Shown here piece after piece: positions 24,501 through 36,094 of a stretch of DNA of 61,656 bases (positions within the stretch are counted from its first letter, which is position 1; each line of letters begins with the position of its first letter). The stretch spans positions 1 to 61,656 of the forward strand of contig MU400741.1 in assembly GCA_022578965.1 (NCBI GenBank). The letters run 5' to 3'. Source of the stretch: Xylaria sp. FL1777. Lineage: Eukaryota; Ascomycota; Sordariomycetes; Xylariales; Xylariaceae. Both the position numbers and the translations under genes were made by a program. The notes below the pieces were generated by a model. It saw only the letters and a list, made by a program, of their open reading frames with translations, ran no database searches and had not been told where the DNA came from.

Positions 24501-25800
24501 TAGTAGCAAAACGCTATTAGTAATAAAGCCTGCATAAAAACATTAACTAATATATAGTAAACTATTTATGTTAAGCTACTAAAGTACTTTATAATAAAAC
24601 TCTTAATAAACTTACATTTTTATTAGTACTTAATTAAATATAATAACATTTTATAATAAACTTTAAAAGTTTTCTAATAAACAAACATAGCTATAATATA
24701 ATGTTTTATATAATTAATAAACTATTTAAGCTAACTTAAATAATGCTATACAAAAGCAGCGTAACTGCTAAAAAAGCTGCAAAAATATACTACTAAAGCT
24801 CTTTTTATATATATAAATAGCTAAAGTTATTTACTAATAATAAAAGTTTATAATTTATTGCAAACTTTACTAATAAACTATTAAAAATATATAGTATTAA
24901 ATTAAACTTTTTTTTAGCTAAACATAAGCAAACTATAAAGCAAGTTAAAATTATACATTAATAGCTAAATTAGAAATTAAAACCTTTTATTAATTACTTC
25001 TAAAAAAAGTAATTAAAAGCATTTTTAGTAATAAACGTAGTATAAACATCTTTACTCCATAAGTTGCTAAAAAATGTTTTTTTACGTAAAATATTAACTA
25101 AAGAACTAATACGCCTACTTTTCGATTAAAAGGCAAAAACTAAAAGCTTAGCAAATAAAAGCTCGCATAAAAAGCTATTATAAAAAAAAACACAAGCTTA
25201 CGCCCAAAAAATACGCATAGCTATAAAAAAAGCACAATAATTTGTTAAAGCAGCCTAGCAACAAATAGCTAACTAAGCAAACAAGCACTAATAAAACCTT
25301 AACTTTAAAAAAAAAGATTACATATATATGCTTTAAAAAAAAGGTAAATAAACTAATTGCTTAAGCAATAAACTTAATTATTTAATAACTAAAAAACTAT
25401 ACTACATTATTAATATGCTACTTAAAAACTTAAACATATTTAAACTTAAATTGCTTAACTTTTAAAAAAAAAGCTAATAGTTTTATGCTAATTAATTACA
25501 AAAGTATTTTAATAACTTGCTGCTTAGCTAAAAATATAAGCGCTCAAACAAAAAAGTAGTAAACCTAGCTATAAAAAAAAAGAAATAAAAAATAAAAGAA
25601 GTATTTTTTTTTTGCTTATAATACTGCAAGTTATTTTATAAAGTAGTATAAAAAAGGTAAAACTATAACAACAAATAGTATTTTGCTAAAAACTTTAAAA
25701 ACTTGCTGCTAGTACTAAAGAAATACTATAACAACAACTTAAATAAAGCAAGTTCTTTAATAAAGCTTAAAAAATAGCTATGCATAGCTAAAAAAGATAT
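21561..25800 (+). pseudogene. Gyp2 pol relic (RT, RNase H, integrase, chromodomain)
   Basis: RT: F-R-L-T-N-S at 23204 (family FGLTN) and Y-I-N-N-I-L-I-Y at 23288 (family YIDDILIY), followed by K-C-K-F-Y-V-T and F-L-R-F-I-V. RNase H: from 23804, A-F-Y-F-K-T-L and a decayed DKEML stretch, then T-N-Y-K-A-L at 23963 (family TDHKAL). Integrase: K-H-K-Q-T-I-K-Q-V at about 24923 (decayed HPQTDGQ) and the following K-L-K-P-F-I-N-Y-F segment. Chromodomain: about 25589-25760, with K-E-V-F, Y-C-K-L-F-Y-K-V-V and Y-F-A-K-N-F-K-N, close to the family pattern ending in a Trp-Tyr-Pro box. The protease lies in the unresolved part before 23200. Confidence 0.86.
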
Positions 25801-26094
25801 GTTTAACTTACTGCACTTTAATAATAACAAGGCAGCAACCGCTAATAAAAAAAAATAAGGACTTAGTTCTAGAAATAAAACAAAATAACAAGCGCAATTT
25901 CTAATAATTAGCTGTTAGCTTAATAAGTTAATAATAAAAAATAACAGCTTTTATTATTTAACTTACTAAAAATTTAATTAAAAAGTACTTGTTTGCTGTT
26001 TAAAAGTGCTAGTTAAGTTATTAGTTTAATTTTACAAAAACACGTTTTTTTTACTTGCAAAAACTTAAGCCAAGTCTTTTTATAAAGAAAAAAT

Positions 26095-26452
26095 TATAAT
26101 AGCTTATAGCTTGCTTATAGCTAAAGCTATAGCTTGCTAGTTTATTAAAGTTATAGCTTGCTTGCAGCTAGAGCTATAGCTGCGCTACATTAAAGTATTA
26201 AGTATGTACCCTATAAAAAAAAGCACATAGTAGCTTATATATAGCTCATTGTTCTATTAATCCCATTAAGGGTATAATAAATAGTTGCTATAAGTAAGCT
26301 ACGCAAACACCATATAAGTTGTTTATATATTGCTATTAAAAATGTACGAAGTAGTTTTTTTTTTTTCTTTTTTTTCTTAAGTAAAATATTTTCTTAGAAT
26401 ATAGGGTATAGTTAGTCCTTTATACTACACTTCTAGTATTGCTGCTATTATA
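26095..26452 (+). repeat. Gyp2 3' LTR
   Basis: A direct repeat of 19218-19573, starting TATAATAGCTTATAG (TG decayed to TA) and ending CTATTATA. The differences from the 5' LTR are almost all C/T or G/A. The two LTRs are mutated at different sites, which shows that decay followed insertion. Confidence 0.9.
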
Positions 26453-28151
26453 ATAACTTAAGCATTTTAGCATACTTAATAAATATAAATTTTAAAGCTA
26501 TTAGTAATACTTTAACGTAAAGCATTAAAGCATTTATTCTTATTTTAAAAATTAGCGTTATAATAAAAAAGCATAATAACAAGCAGTTATAAAAGCTTAA
26601 ACTATATAATAGCAAGCCGTTAGCTATTTTATTTAGTACTATAAATTAAATAACTAGTAAAAACCGTAGTAAAATAACTTATAACTTTAAATATATAAGC
26701 TTAACATTAGTTAGCATATATATTTAAGCTAAACTAGCTATAAATATATACTGCAAAAAATATAATAGTTATAACAAAGTAGATTTTTATATAACTATAA
26801 TGCATTAATAACTAATTATATTATAAACTAAGCACTTTAATATACTAAAGCAAACATAAGCTAAGCATATAATAATAATAGTACTAAAAGTAATAAAATT
26901 AATAATTAAAAAAAAAAAAAAATTAATATAAGTAGTTAAATAAAATAACTTATTATTTATTGTTACTTTATATTGCTTAATACATAAGCTATTTATAAGC
27001 TATGCTTATTTAGTAAGCTTACTACAAAAAACATAAAAGCAGCTTAAAAAATAAATATATAACAAGCAAACTAAAAAGTAATAAATAATTAACTTTGCTT
27101 ATAATTTAGTTATAACTTAGTTATAAAAAGATTAATGCAGCAAAAAGCTAGTAATAATACTAAAGCAAGCAAATTATAATATATTAATAATACAATAAAA
27201 AAAGGTTTAAAAAAAAACTAAAAAAGAAAAGCAGCACATTTAGCTAAATAAGTACTAAAACTAAAAAAACTGCTATAAGTAGCACAAAGTAAGCAGCAAT
27301 ACTAAAGCAAGCAAACTATAAAGCAAAAAAAATACAAAGAAAAAAAAACTATAAAATAATTACGTAAAAATATATATACTTAGTTAATAGCATAATATAA
27401 ATAAGCAAACAACCTAAAAGCAAAAAAATAAAAAGTAAAGCACTTAATAAAATTATAGCAAAACTAGTGCAACTTAAAAGTAAATACAGAATATTTTTAC
27501 CTAGCTACTAAAAAAAAAGTAAGCTACTTATAGCTTACTTTTAACTTATAAGCACAGTTTTTACTTATATATATAAGAAATAAAAACCGGCATAACTAAT
27601 AAACTATTAGCTTAAGTAATATAATATATATATATAGCTATTAGTATATTTTTTAGTATTACTATTAATATATATTTTGCAAGCATATTTAATAATATTT
27701 TAGTTAATAAAAAAAAAAGTATGCTGCTTATTTTAATATATTTAAAAAAACCGTTTTATATTGCTATAAATTAAAGCAATATAAAAGCTTATAATAGCTA
27801 ATTAATTAAATATAACAAAAACATTTTACGTAAAGTTTTTATTATTTTTTATATTAATAGCAAAAATACTATTAATATGCTTTAAAGCTAAATTAATAGC
27901 TTTTTACTTGCTTTTAGCTATAATATATTAAATAAAGCTTAACTGCAATATTTTTATTGCAAGTTCTAGTTTATAAGATTAAAATAAAATAACTAAGCAA
28001 AATATAACATTTTTAATTTATAGTTACTAAACTTTTCTTTATAAAAAAAAATAAAAAAATAAAAAATAATTTAATATAGCACTTTATAATTATTAAGCTA
28101 AACTATTATAATTATTATAAGTAAATATTTTATAATATTTATATATTAATA
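26453..28151. other. Unclassified host sequence, right part
   Basis: This begins with the right ATAAC duplication (26453-26457) and continues the sequence at 18080-19217. From about 27120 to 27330 the plus strand reads as a Lys/Ala/Gln-rich, low-complexity stretch (repeats of AAAGCAAGCAAA), reminiscent of a charged transposase C-terminus, but I cannot name a family. It ends at the type B LTR at 28152. No TIRs or DDE motif were identified. Confidence 0.4.
27515..27542. repeat. Perfect 12-bp hairpin
   Basis: AAAAGTAAGCTA at 27515-27526 is followed by a 4-base loop and its exact reverse complement TAGCTTACTTTT at 27531-27542. It could mark a transposon end, a transcription terminator-like structure of the relic, or be a chance palindrome. 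Confidence 0.6.
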
Positions 28152-28635
28152 TATTACGAAATTAGCACAAAGGTGGCCTTTAAAGCGGCTTAATGCTTTT
28201 ATATATACTTTATATCTCTTTTTTTGCTAGCTAAAGCTAAGGTTATATAATAACTCACTTAGTTTACTAAGCTTACAGTAATTTAAAGCTTATTAAGCTT
28301 ATAGTAATTTAAAGCTTACTAAGCTTATAATAATTTAATGCTTATTAAACTTATAGTAGTTTAAAAAAAGTTACTACTTTTTTTACTTTTTTTTTGTTTA
28401 TATAATTATATACTTTTTATATTTAGTTATTTATTTAGTTTTAGTTCTTTAGCTATTAATTTTTTATAACTGCTAAGCATTAATACATTTATTACTTTTA
28501 ATTTTTTAAAACTTTTATTAATGCATAATAAGAAAAGTACTTTAAAAACCTTTTTAATGAACTATTGTTAAAAATCCTATTATTATTTACAAATTAAAAC
28601 TTTAAAAGTAAACCTGTTATATTAATATATAATAA
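28152..28635 (+). repeat. Gyp1-e 5' LTR, U3 type B, left part (split by LINE)
   Basis: It begins TATTACGAAATTAG and matches the type B LTR at 10366, including the 27-bp-type tandem repeats (about 28260-28350). It breaks off at 28635 inside the last 20 bases of the LTR, where the LINE was inserted. The remaining 10 bases of the LTR are at 33797-33806. The summed length, 494 bp, equals that of the other type B copy. Confidence 0.85.
28623..28635. repeat. Target-site duplication of LINE copy 1, left
   Basis: TAATATATAATAA, repeated exactly at 33784-33796 directly after the (TAA)n tail. Thirteen bases is a normal target duplication for target-primed reverse transcription. A little of the match could be fortuitous because the tail is itself TAA-rich. 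Confidence 0.75.
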
Positions 28636-28779
28636 AAGACCTTTTTTGAATTCTTTACACTTAATTATAACTTTGTAAGTTTAAGCTTAATTATTAAATA
28701 ATTAAGATTGCTAAAATTAGCGTAGCAACTTTTATTTACTAAGTAAGTTATATTTTATTTGCGAAGTGCAAATATAACA

Positions 28780-30200
28780 AAAAACAAAAAAATAGTATTA
28801 AACAACTTATTTGTTAAAAATATAATTAATGCGCTATTAAAACTTACTAGTAATATAACTATAAAGCAGCAGTATTTTAACAAAAAACGTAAAACTAACG
28901 GACTTTTTAGTATGTAAAAAATAGTTAATAAAATTATAAAACTAGTACTATAGCTACTAATAGAAAAAAAAATAACAGAAAAAATCTTTTTTTAAAAAAA
29001 CGTAAAAAAAGCATAAATAGTACATACGTTAAAAAAGGCTTAAAAAAATTAGCAAAGCATAAAGCTTAACAATAAAAACAATTTTAATATATTTATAACT
29101 TACTATAACTTAAATGCTGCTATAAAAGCTAACTAAAAAAGCATTAAAAATACTATTTAAAGCTTTTTTTAATAAACTTTATTAAATATAAACATATTAA
29201 AATTTTAAGCATAAATTATAGCTTTATAGCTAGCTTATAATAATAAAGCAGTATTATTTAAGCAAAACAAAAAAATATTAATTAAAGTTAAAAAATAAAC
29301 TAATAACTTTAAAAATAAAACATTAGTTAATATTATTAAAGCAATAAATATAGCGCTTATAAGTAGCAATATAATTGTTGCTAAAAAGCTATATAGCAAA
29401 AACATAATAATTATTTTTAAAAAAGCAATGCTTTAAAAAGCTAAAAAAAGAAAATAAATTATAAAGGCTTTTAAAAAAAAGTTAAAAGTATAATAAAAAA
29501 AAGCAGCATTAATAATAAAAAGTGTTTTAATAAAACAAGTTAAAGCAATATATTTAAATAAAGATTTATTATAGTTATTATATAGTAAACATTTTAAAGT
29601 TATAAAGTATAAAAAAATGGTATTTAAAAACGCAAAAGCTAGATTTGCATTAATATTATTATATATAAGCAGCGTTATAACAGCTAAAATAATATGCAAA
29701 AATAGCTTTTTATAAAAAGCTTAACTATTTAATTATAAATTTTTTATTATAAAACTTAAAATTATATAGTGCTTTAATTGCTATAAATATAGTTATATAA
29801 TTAAATATTGCTATAAAAACTTAAAGTATAGCTATTATTTAGCTTTAAAGCACTAAAAAAATAAAAAAAGCTACTTAATAAAAATGCAAAAAGCAAAGCA
29901 AAAATGTATAAACTATAAAAAAGCATATGTAGTATAAAATAAAGCTTGCTAAAAAAAAGTTAAACAAAAAAACAAAGCAAAAGTAGTATATATATTATAA
30001 CCTAAAAGCTTTTAAAGTGTTAAAAAAGCAGCAGTAATAAACAAAAAAATAAATAAAAATAGTTTAAAAATGCTAATAGCATTAGCATTTATAAAGTTAA
30101 ATAAAAGAAAATCATTAGTAAAAAAATAGCAAACTAGCAATATAAGCAAAAACTTATTTTTATTAACTTAATAATATATAATATTGCTTTTTAAAATATT
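28780..30200 (+). pseudogene. LINE copy 1, 5' coding relic (probable ORF1)
   Basis: A plus-strand frame with few stops begins at about 28795 and reads N-L-F-V-K-N, then N-A-L-L-K-L-T-S-N and Q-Q-Y-F-N-K-K-R. Several later stops are explicable as decayed Trp or Gln. Its position before the RT suggests ORF1, but I see no zinc knuckle or coiled coil that would establish this. Its end is approximate. Confidence 0.4.
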
Positions 30201-31639
30201 ACAAAATTTAAAAGCAATATAGCATACATATTACAAAATAATAGCTTTAATTATATAATAGTTTAAAAGCTAATAATTAACAAATATAATAATATATATT
30301 GCTTTAATAATAATAATTACTAAGTTGTTTAATTAAAAAGTAAAGCTATGCTATATATTAATAAAAAAAATTACAATAAAAACGCTAATAAAAAATGCTA
30401 GTAAAAACTAAGCAAAAGTTATAATAAGCAATAATAACTTAGTAGTATTTTTATAGTTAATATATTTGCTAAATTAAAAAAAAATAATTTAACGTAGTTT
30501 AATTTAAAAAATATATAAAGTAAGCAAGCTAAAAAAACGTTATATATTTATAAGTAACTTTAACTTTTATTACTTATTATAAAACTTAAAAAGCAAAAAA
30601 AGCTAAAAAATAAATAAACTGCTTAAGTTTATTGCATAATAAGATTTTATATTAATTATTTTTTAAAAAAAAGTAACTAAAATAAAGCATAAATAAAAAA
30701 GCTTAATAATAAACTTAATATAAATGTTTAATAATTTAGCTATTATTTACTAAAAGAACTTAAAATAGCTAAGTTTTAATTATAAAGCATTAAAAATTAT
30801 AATTAACTTAAAAGTAGCTTTGCAAAAATACTTAAAAAAAGCAAAAAAATAAAACTAGCTTAAATTAAATAAAAATAAAGCAGCTATAAAAACAAAAGCT
30901 ATTATTATAAAAACGTATATATTATATATATTTAGCAAGCTAAATAATGCTTTTAATTTTTTAATTTAGCAACTAATAAAAATAGCAAATAAAATAACGC
31001 TTAAAAAAACTATAAAAAAGAAATATTAAGTATTACTTTAGTAGTTTTTAAAAGTAGTTAAAACAAAAAAAAAAGCAAAACAAGCATATTATAGGTTTTA
31101 AAGCAAAAAAATTAAAGCAGCATAATAAGCCTTTAAAAAAAAAAAAAAAACTTTTAGCAACAAAATAAAAAAAGCATAAAAACATAGCTAAAAATAAGCA
31201 TTTATAAAAGCATTTAAAGATTTTAAGTTATTATAAAGCTTAGCTAAATAAATAAAGTTTGCTTATAAGCTAACTTTAAAAGTTATTATAATTTTATTGC
31301 TAAAACAAATAAAAAATAAACTGCTTTTTGCTAATACTTTTAAAAAAAAAATAGCTTTACTAATAAAACGCTTTTTTTTTATATTATTAGTAAACTTATT
31401 TAATATATTTAAAAAAAACCTAATTTATAATAGCTATTAAAAGTTTATAGTTAATATTAAAACAAAAAAAAAAAACATAATATTGCTAATATAAAAGTTA
31501 ATATTATAAAAAGCGCTAAAAAATAACTTATTACTTAATAGCTTTTTTAAAGCTTATAAACTTGCTTTAATAAAAAAAATAGTAATATTATATATTGCTA
31601 GCTTTTTATTAAAGTATTACTTAGTATAATTTAAGCAAA

Positions 31640-33100
31640 CAAAAGTAATAATTATATTTAAACTTAAAAAGTTAAAAAAAATTAAAAGAACAGCTAAAAA
31701 GTAGCGCTTTATTATGCTTATTTATATAGTAAAAAAAGTGCTAAAAAAAAGCTATATTATTACATAACAAAAGTAGCTAAATAAAAAGGTTTTTTATTAA
31801 GCAATTAAATAAGTAATAAATAAAATAAATTAATAAATATAGTTATTAAACTAGTATTAAAAATAGTAAAAAAAATAATTAATAAAAAAAGCATAGCATT
31901 TTTATTATAATTAAACATTATAAAAGCTTTTAATATTATTAATAAAAAAAAAATAATATATATTTTGTAATAAAAAGGCTTTTTTTTTTAAATAGTTATA
32001 TAAGTAAACTTTTTTATATTAAACTACATAATATATTTTTGCTTTAATAAAGCAGTATTTTAGCTAATAGTGCTAAAAGCTAAAGTTCTTTAAGGGTTTT
32101 TGCTTTTATTTCTTTTTTTTTTTTTGTATATTTTAATATTTTATAATAACTTTGCTATATATTAAAAGCTAATAATAGTTAGCTTTATTAATAATATTAA
32201 CTTTATTATAGTAAACCTAAATATAAAGCAAAACTATAAAGCTTTAAAAGTAGCATAAAAAACGTATAAAAGCTAAGCAAAATAACATAAAATAAAGTTT
32301 ATATTATAAAAAAGCAAATTAATATATTTTTTTAGTAGTAAAACAGCACTTATATAAATAGTATATTTTTTTAATATAATAATACATTTAAAAAATAACG
32401 CAAAGTTTTTAAAAGTATAGTTTAATAAAAATATAAAATAAAAAAAATACTTAGTAAAACTTAAAAAAAAACTAAGCATTTAGTTATATATAGTAATTAA
32501 GCTATAAAACTTTATATAAAGCAGTAGTATAACAAAAGCAAAGCAAATATATGTTATAATAATATAAAATACTTTAGCTTATAATATAGCAATTTAACAT
32601 AAAAACTTTAAAAAAAACAAAGCAAAAAGTATTATTAACTTGCTAATAATAACTTAAAATAAATGCTTTAAATATATAGCTAAAGCTTTTAAAATAACTA
32701 AAATAAAGCACTTAAAAACTAAAATAAAGATTTTTTTTATTAATTTATATTTTAGTAGTAAAGCAGCAGCTTATAAGCATTATATAAAAAGCTTAGCAGC
32801 TAAAAAGTTAATCTAAAAAACAATAAAAAAAATTAAAACTTTTATTTAAAATATAAAAGCTTAAAAGGCTAAAAATTAAACAAAAAGTAAGCTTATAAGC
32901 AATAATAAAAGCATAACTAAAAAAAATCTAACGTTAGCTTTAAACTTCTAGCAAAAAAAGTAATTAAAAAAAAAAAAACCTAAAATTGCATTAAAAAAAA
33001 AATAAATAAGCAAATAAAGCTAAACTAAAACAAGCAATAATTATTTAATAATAGCTAAACAAAAGCTTAGCAAAAATAAAGCTTTTAAAAAATATAGCAA
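31640..33100 (+). pseudogene. LINE copy 1, ORF2 reverse transcriptase relic
   Basis: From 31693 the frame follows the LINE RT pattern (family: A-x-S-W/Y-R-P-I-A-L-L-N-T). L-N-I-I-K-A-F-N-I-I-N at 31911 corresponds to the LDIxGAFDxVN block. The catalytic box S-F-I-N-N-I-N-F at 32181 corresponds to GFTDDTNLI of Tad/I-clade RTs; copy 2 keeps the Thr residues. The blocks at 31911 and 32181 are in the same frame here. The remainder probably holds the thumb and possibly an RNase H, which I could not verify. Confidence 0.82.
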
Positions 33101-33766
33101 ATTATTAAAGCATAAAGTAGCTATAGTAATATAAATATATACTAAAAAAATAAAGCTAAAGGTGTTTTTGCATAAAAAAAAAGTTTTAAGCTTTTTTATG
33201 TTTTTTTATAAATGCACAAAAAAAAAAAAAACTTTTTAGTATATAGTTTTATGTTATAACTTGCTAAAAAACAAAAAAAAGCAACTATAAAAAAGCTTTA
33301 TAGCTAAGCTATTATAAACTAACAAAAACTTATAACTAGCTATAAAAAAGCTTAAAGCTATAAGTAATATTATAAAGTAGCTATTTATTACTAATAAAAT
33401 AGCAATATATAATAAAGCAATTAAAATAAAAAAAGATAAAGAAAAAAAAAAAAAGCAAAAAATAAAAAAAGAACTAGCAGAAAAAGCAAAAGCGCTTTTT
33501 TAAAGGTTTTAAAAAACAAAAAAAAAGCTTTTGTATGCTTCTTAAAAAAGCAAAAAGTTTAAAAGCTTTAAAAAAAGTTTTTTTGCTTTTTAACTATTAT
33601 TTTCTGTTTAGCAAGCTAGTTAATAAAAACTAGTTATTACAAGGTAAAAGAACTTTAAAGTAGTAGCGTAAACATTGTTGCATAAGGTTTTTATCTAGCT
33701 TTTTATATAGTTTTACCTATAGGTACACAAGTAAAAAAACTGCGCTATAAAGCAGCATAGCGGGTT

Positions 33767-33796
33767 ATTAATAATAATAATAATAATATATAATAA
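33767..33796 (+). repeat. (TAA)n tail of the LINE and right target duplication
   Basis: TTATTAATAATAATAATAA leads into TAATATATAATAA (33784-33796), which repeats the sequence at 28623-28635. A TAA microsatellite tail is known for I-type LINEs. The Gyp1 LTR resumes immediately after. Confidence 0.8.
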
Positions 33797-34887
33797 GTTT
33801 GTTATATTTTAAGAGCTTTTTAATTAATAAAACTTAACATACGAAAACAAATATTAATATAAAAAGTTAAATAATAAACAATTTATAAAATAAACTTTTA
33901 AAAGTATACTAAAAAAATATTTAAAAAATAAAAATGCTAAATAGCATTACGTAAATAAACTTTATTTAATAATTAATAAACTAAATCTAAGTTATGCTAC
34001 TAAAAATAAAAAATTAAAAATTAAGTTTAAAAATCTTAAAAATTTTTAAAACTAGCAATATATTAAAACAATAAACTTTAGTACTTTTATTAACTACTTT
34101 TATTAAAAAAAAAGCAGTAATAAAAAAAGAAAAGTTAAACAGCAGTAATAAAAAAAAACTAATATTAATGCTAGCGCTATAAAGCAAACTAGTTGTTTTA
34201 ACTTAAAAAGCAGCTTAAATATTAAGCGTTATAACTTTTAAACTAGCGTAAATATTAGCTATAATAATTAAAGCAGCAATAATAACTACTACTATAATAA
34301 TAAATTAAAGCTTTAAATAAATAATTATATTATAATTAATATTAATATTACTATTAGTAAACTTAACGCTTACTTTTATTATTGTTATACTTAAAGTAAT
34401 AACTTAAAATAAAAAACTTAACTTTTTATTATTACTGCTGGTTTTATTATTAAGATTATTTATAATATTAAAAATGCTAAATATTAAAGGTTTTAAACTT
34501 ACTGCTTTAAAGCTTTATAATAAATTTATAAATATAAAAGCTTTTTTAATTTATGTTAAACTTTATTTAAAATAGCATTTTATTATTATTATAAAAGAAA
34601 ATTAAAAAGTAATAATTATTTTATAATTCTTATTAAAAAAAATACTAAAATAGTTTTAACTTATTTTAAAGGATTTTTTAAAAGCTAATAAATTAACTAA
34701 CTTTAAGCTAAAAATAAAAAAGATTTTTAAAAACTACGTTAAGTTTAAAAATTAAATAAAAGCACTATTTAAAAACACTTAAAAAGCAAAACACGTAAAA
34801 AAAGCACTTTATTGCTTAAAACAAACAAAAGCAGTAATAAATTATGCTATAAAATTTAAACAATTAGTAGTAATTTTAAGATTACTT
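33797..34887 (+). pseudogene. Gyp1-e LTR end and gag 5' part, truncated
   Basis: 33797-33806 completes the type B LTR (GTTTGTTATA). From 33807 the sequence follows Gyp1-d from 10861 to about 11944, that is, leader and the N-terminal part of gag. No domain motif falls in this piece. It stops at 34887 against the outer end of the Gyp1-f LTR. The next part of the same element resumes only at 52609, with about 2.5 kb of the Gyp1 sequence missing. Confidence 0.82.
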
Positions 34888-35403
34888 TATAACAAACCTA
34901 TTATACATTAATATAACAAGTTTGCTTTTAAGGTCTTAATTTGCAAGTAATAATAAAATCTTTAATAGTAGTTTATTAAGGAAGTTTTTAAAGTACTTTT
35001 ATTACTATGCATTAATAAAAGTTTTAAAAAATTAAAAGTAATAAATATATTAATATTTAGCAGTTATAAAAAATTAATAACTAAAAAGCTAAAAACTAAA
35101 TAAATAACTAAATATAAAAAATATATAATTATATAAACAAAAAAAACAGTAGTAATAATTTATAAACGTTATTTTTTTTAATAAACTTAACGCTATATTG
35201 TTTTAAATTTAAAGCTTAATAAACTTAACGCTTAAATTTATTAAGTTTAAAGCTTAATAAACTTAACGCTTAAGTTTATTAAGTTTATATATTAAACCTT
35301 TATAGTAGTTTAAATATATATTTTTTTAACAAATAGAACTTTTTTTATGTATGCTTTTTTTATGCTTAGCTTTTAATTAGCTTAGTTAGCTTATTTTGTA
35401 ATA
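34888..35403 (-). repeat. Gyp1-f 3' LTR, U3 type A
   Basis: It begins TATAACAAACC and ends TTTTGTAATA. It is strongly decayed compared with its partner at 52092. The tandem palindromes are at about 35215-35285. The left boundary directly abuts truncated gag sequence of Gyp1-e. Confidence 0.87.
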
Positions 35404-35494
35404 TTATTTTTTTTTTTTTATAATTATTGTTTTAACAATTCTATATTTTTTTTTTTGTAAGTTTTTTTCTTTTATTTTTTATTTTTTGTTTTTT

Positions 35495-36090
35495 ATGCTT
35501 ATTATATTTAGTAAAGTTTTTAAGAAATTTTGCTTGTTGCGTTTTAAACAAAAGGCTTAATAAAACTTTGCTTTGCTTTTTTTTATTAAACTAAAATTAA
35601 TTAAAATAGCTTTATGCTTTTGCTATAATTATTATAGCATAAAATATTTAATATTAAAATCTAACTTTAATTAATATATTAAATATATTATAGCTAAATA
35701 AGCAAATTATAATACTAAAAGTTTATTTTTAAAGCAAATGTAATAGCTTATTTTTTAACATAAAAAGCTAAAAAATAAATTAAACTTGCTAATAAAAAAG
35801 CATAAAAAAATAAGTATAAAAATCTGCTATTTTAAGCAATAAAAAAAATTATAGCAAAAAAAAATAGCTGTTATTATAGCTTATAGTTTAAGTAATTTAA
35901 AAAAGCTTAAGTAAATTAAAGCAAAAAAGCGCTATATAACTAAAAAGCAAAAATAGCGCATTAAAGCAATATAGCTATTGCTAGTTATTTTTTTAAAATT
36001 TAATTAAAACGTGCTAAATATTTTATTTAAAGTTAATTTTTCTTTTTTAGCTTTAGCTAATTAAAGTATTAACAGTAAAACTAGTTTATA
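35495..36090 (+). pseudogene. Antisense Cys-rich coiled-coil ORF of Gyp1 (copy f)
   Basis: This frame begins with ATG at 35495 (M-L-I-I-F) and contains the Cys block from 35615 (A-L-C-F-C-Y-N-Y-Y-S). Downstream are A-K-x-A-N-Y-N and, from about 35766, a Leu/Lys/Glu-rich segment (K-K-L-K-N-K-L-N-L-L, later S-N-L-K-K-L-K) with heptad-like spacing. Stops are of the type expected from decayed Arg and Gln codons. It runs opposite to pol and ends just before the antisense of the chromodomain (about 36095-36240). Start, Cys positions and coiled-coil stretch agree with the copy at 9165. A product binding metal through Cys residues is conceivable but not shown. Confidence 0.6.
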
Positions 36091-36094
36091 ATTA

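Larger units (their letters stand above)
19218..26452 (+). mobile_element. Gyp2, complete Ty3/gypsy chromovirus relic
   Basis: A 7235-bp element with 356- and 358-bp LTRs that end in the perfect inverted repeat TGTAAT/ATTACA (second half decayed to ATTATA) and are flanked by ATAAC. Order: gag with CCHC knuckle, RT, RNase H, integrase, chromodomain. It is single copy in the window and visibly less mutated than Gyp1: TC and CC dinucleotides remain. The pol landmarks at 23204, 23288, 23804, 23963, 24923 and 25565 are all in one frame, so no net indel has occurred over 2.4 kb. The layout resembles MAGGY-like fungal chromoviruses. Confidence 0.9.
28636..33783 (+). mobile_element. Tad/I-like LINE, copy 1, apparently full length
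   Basis: A non-LTR retrotransposon of about 5.15 kb, ended by a (TAA)n tract (about 33767-33786) and flanked by a 13-bp duplication. It begins at the same 5' sequence (TTCTTTACACTTAA at about 28651) as the second copy, whose upstream flank is unrelated. The shared start indicates that both are full length at the 5' end rather than truncated. Both copies carry an RT domain on the plus strand. The split of ORF1 and ORF2 and the endonuclease are not resolved. Short minus-strand open frames in both copies are antisense artefacts of the base bias. Confidence 0.85.

Noticed and set aside
29433..29699. Hydrophobic 88-codon minus-strand frame (also at 57744-57986) as a membrane protein gene; likewise 32273-32479 and 60582-60788.
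   Set aside because: All four lie antisense to the LINE coding strand, at equivalent positions in the two copies. Their Phe/Leu/Ile bias is what A-rich sense codons give in reverse.
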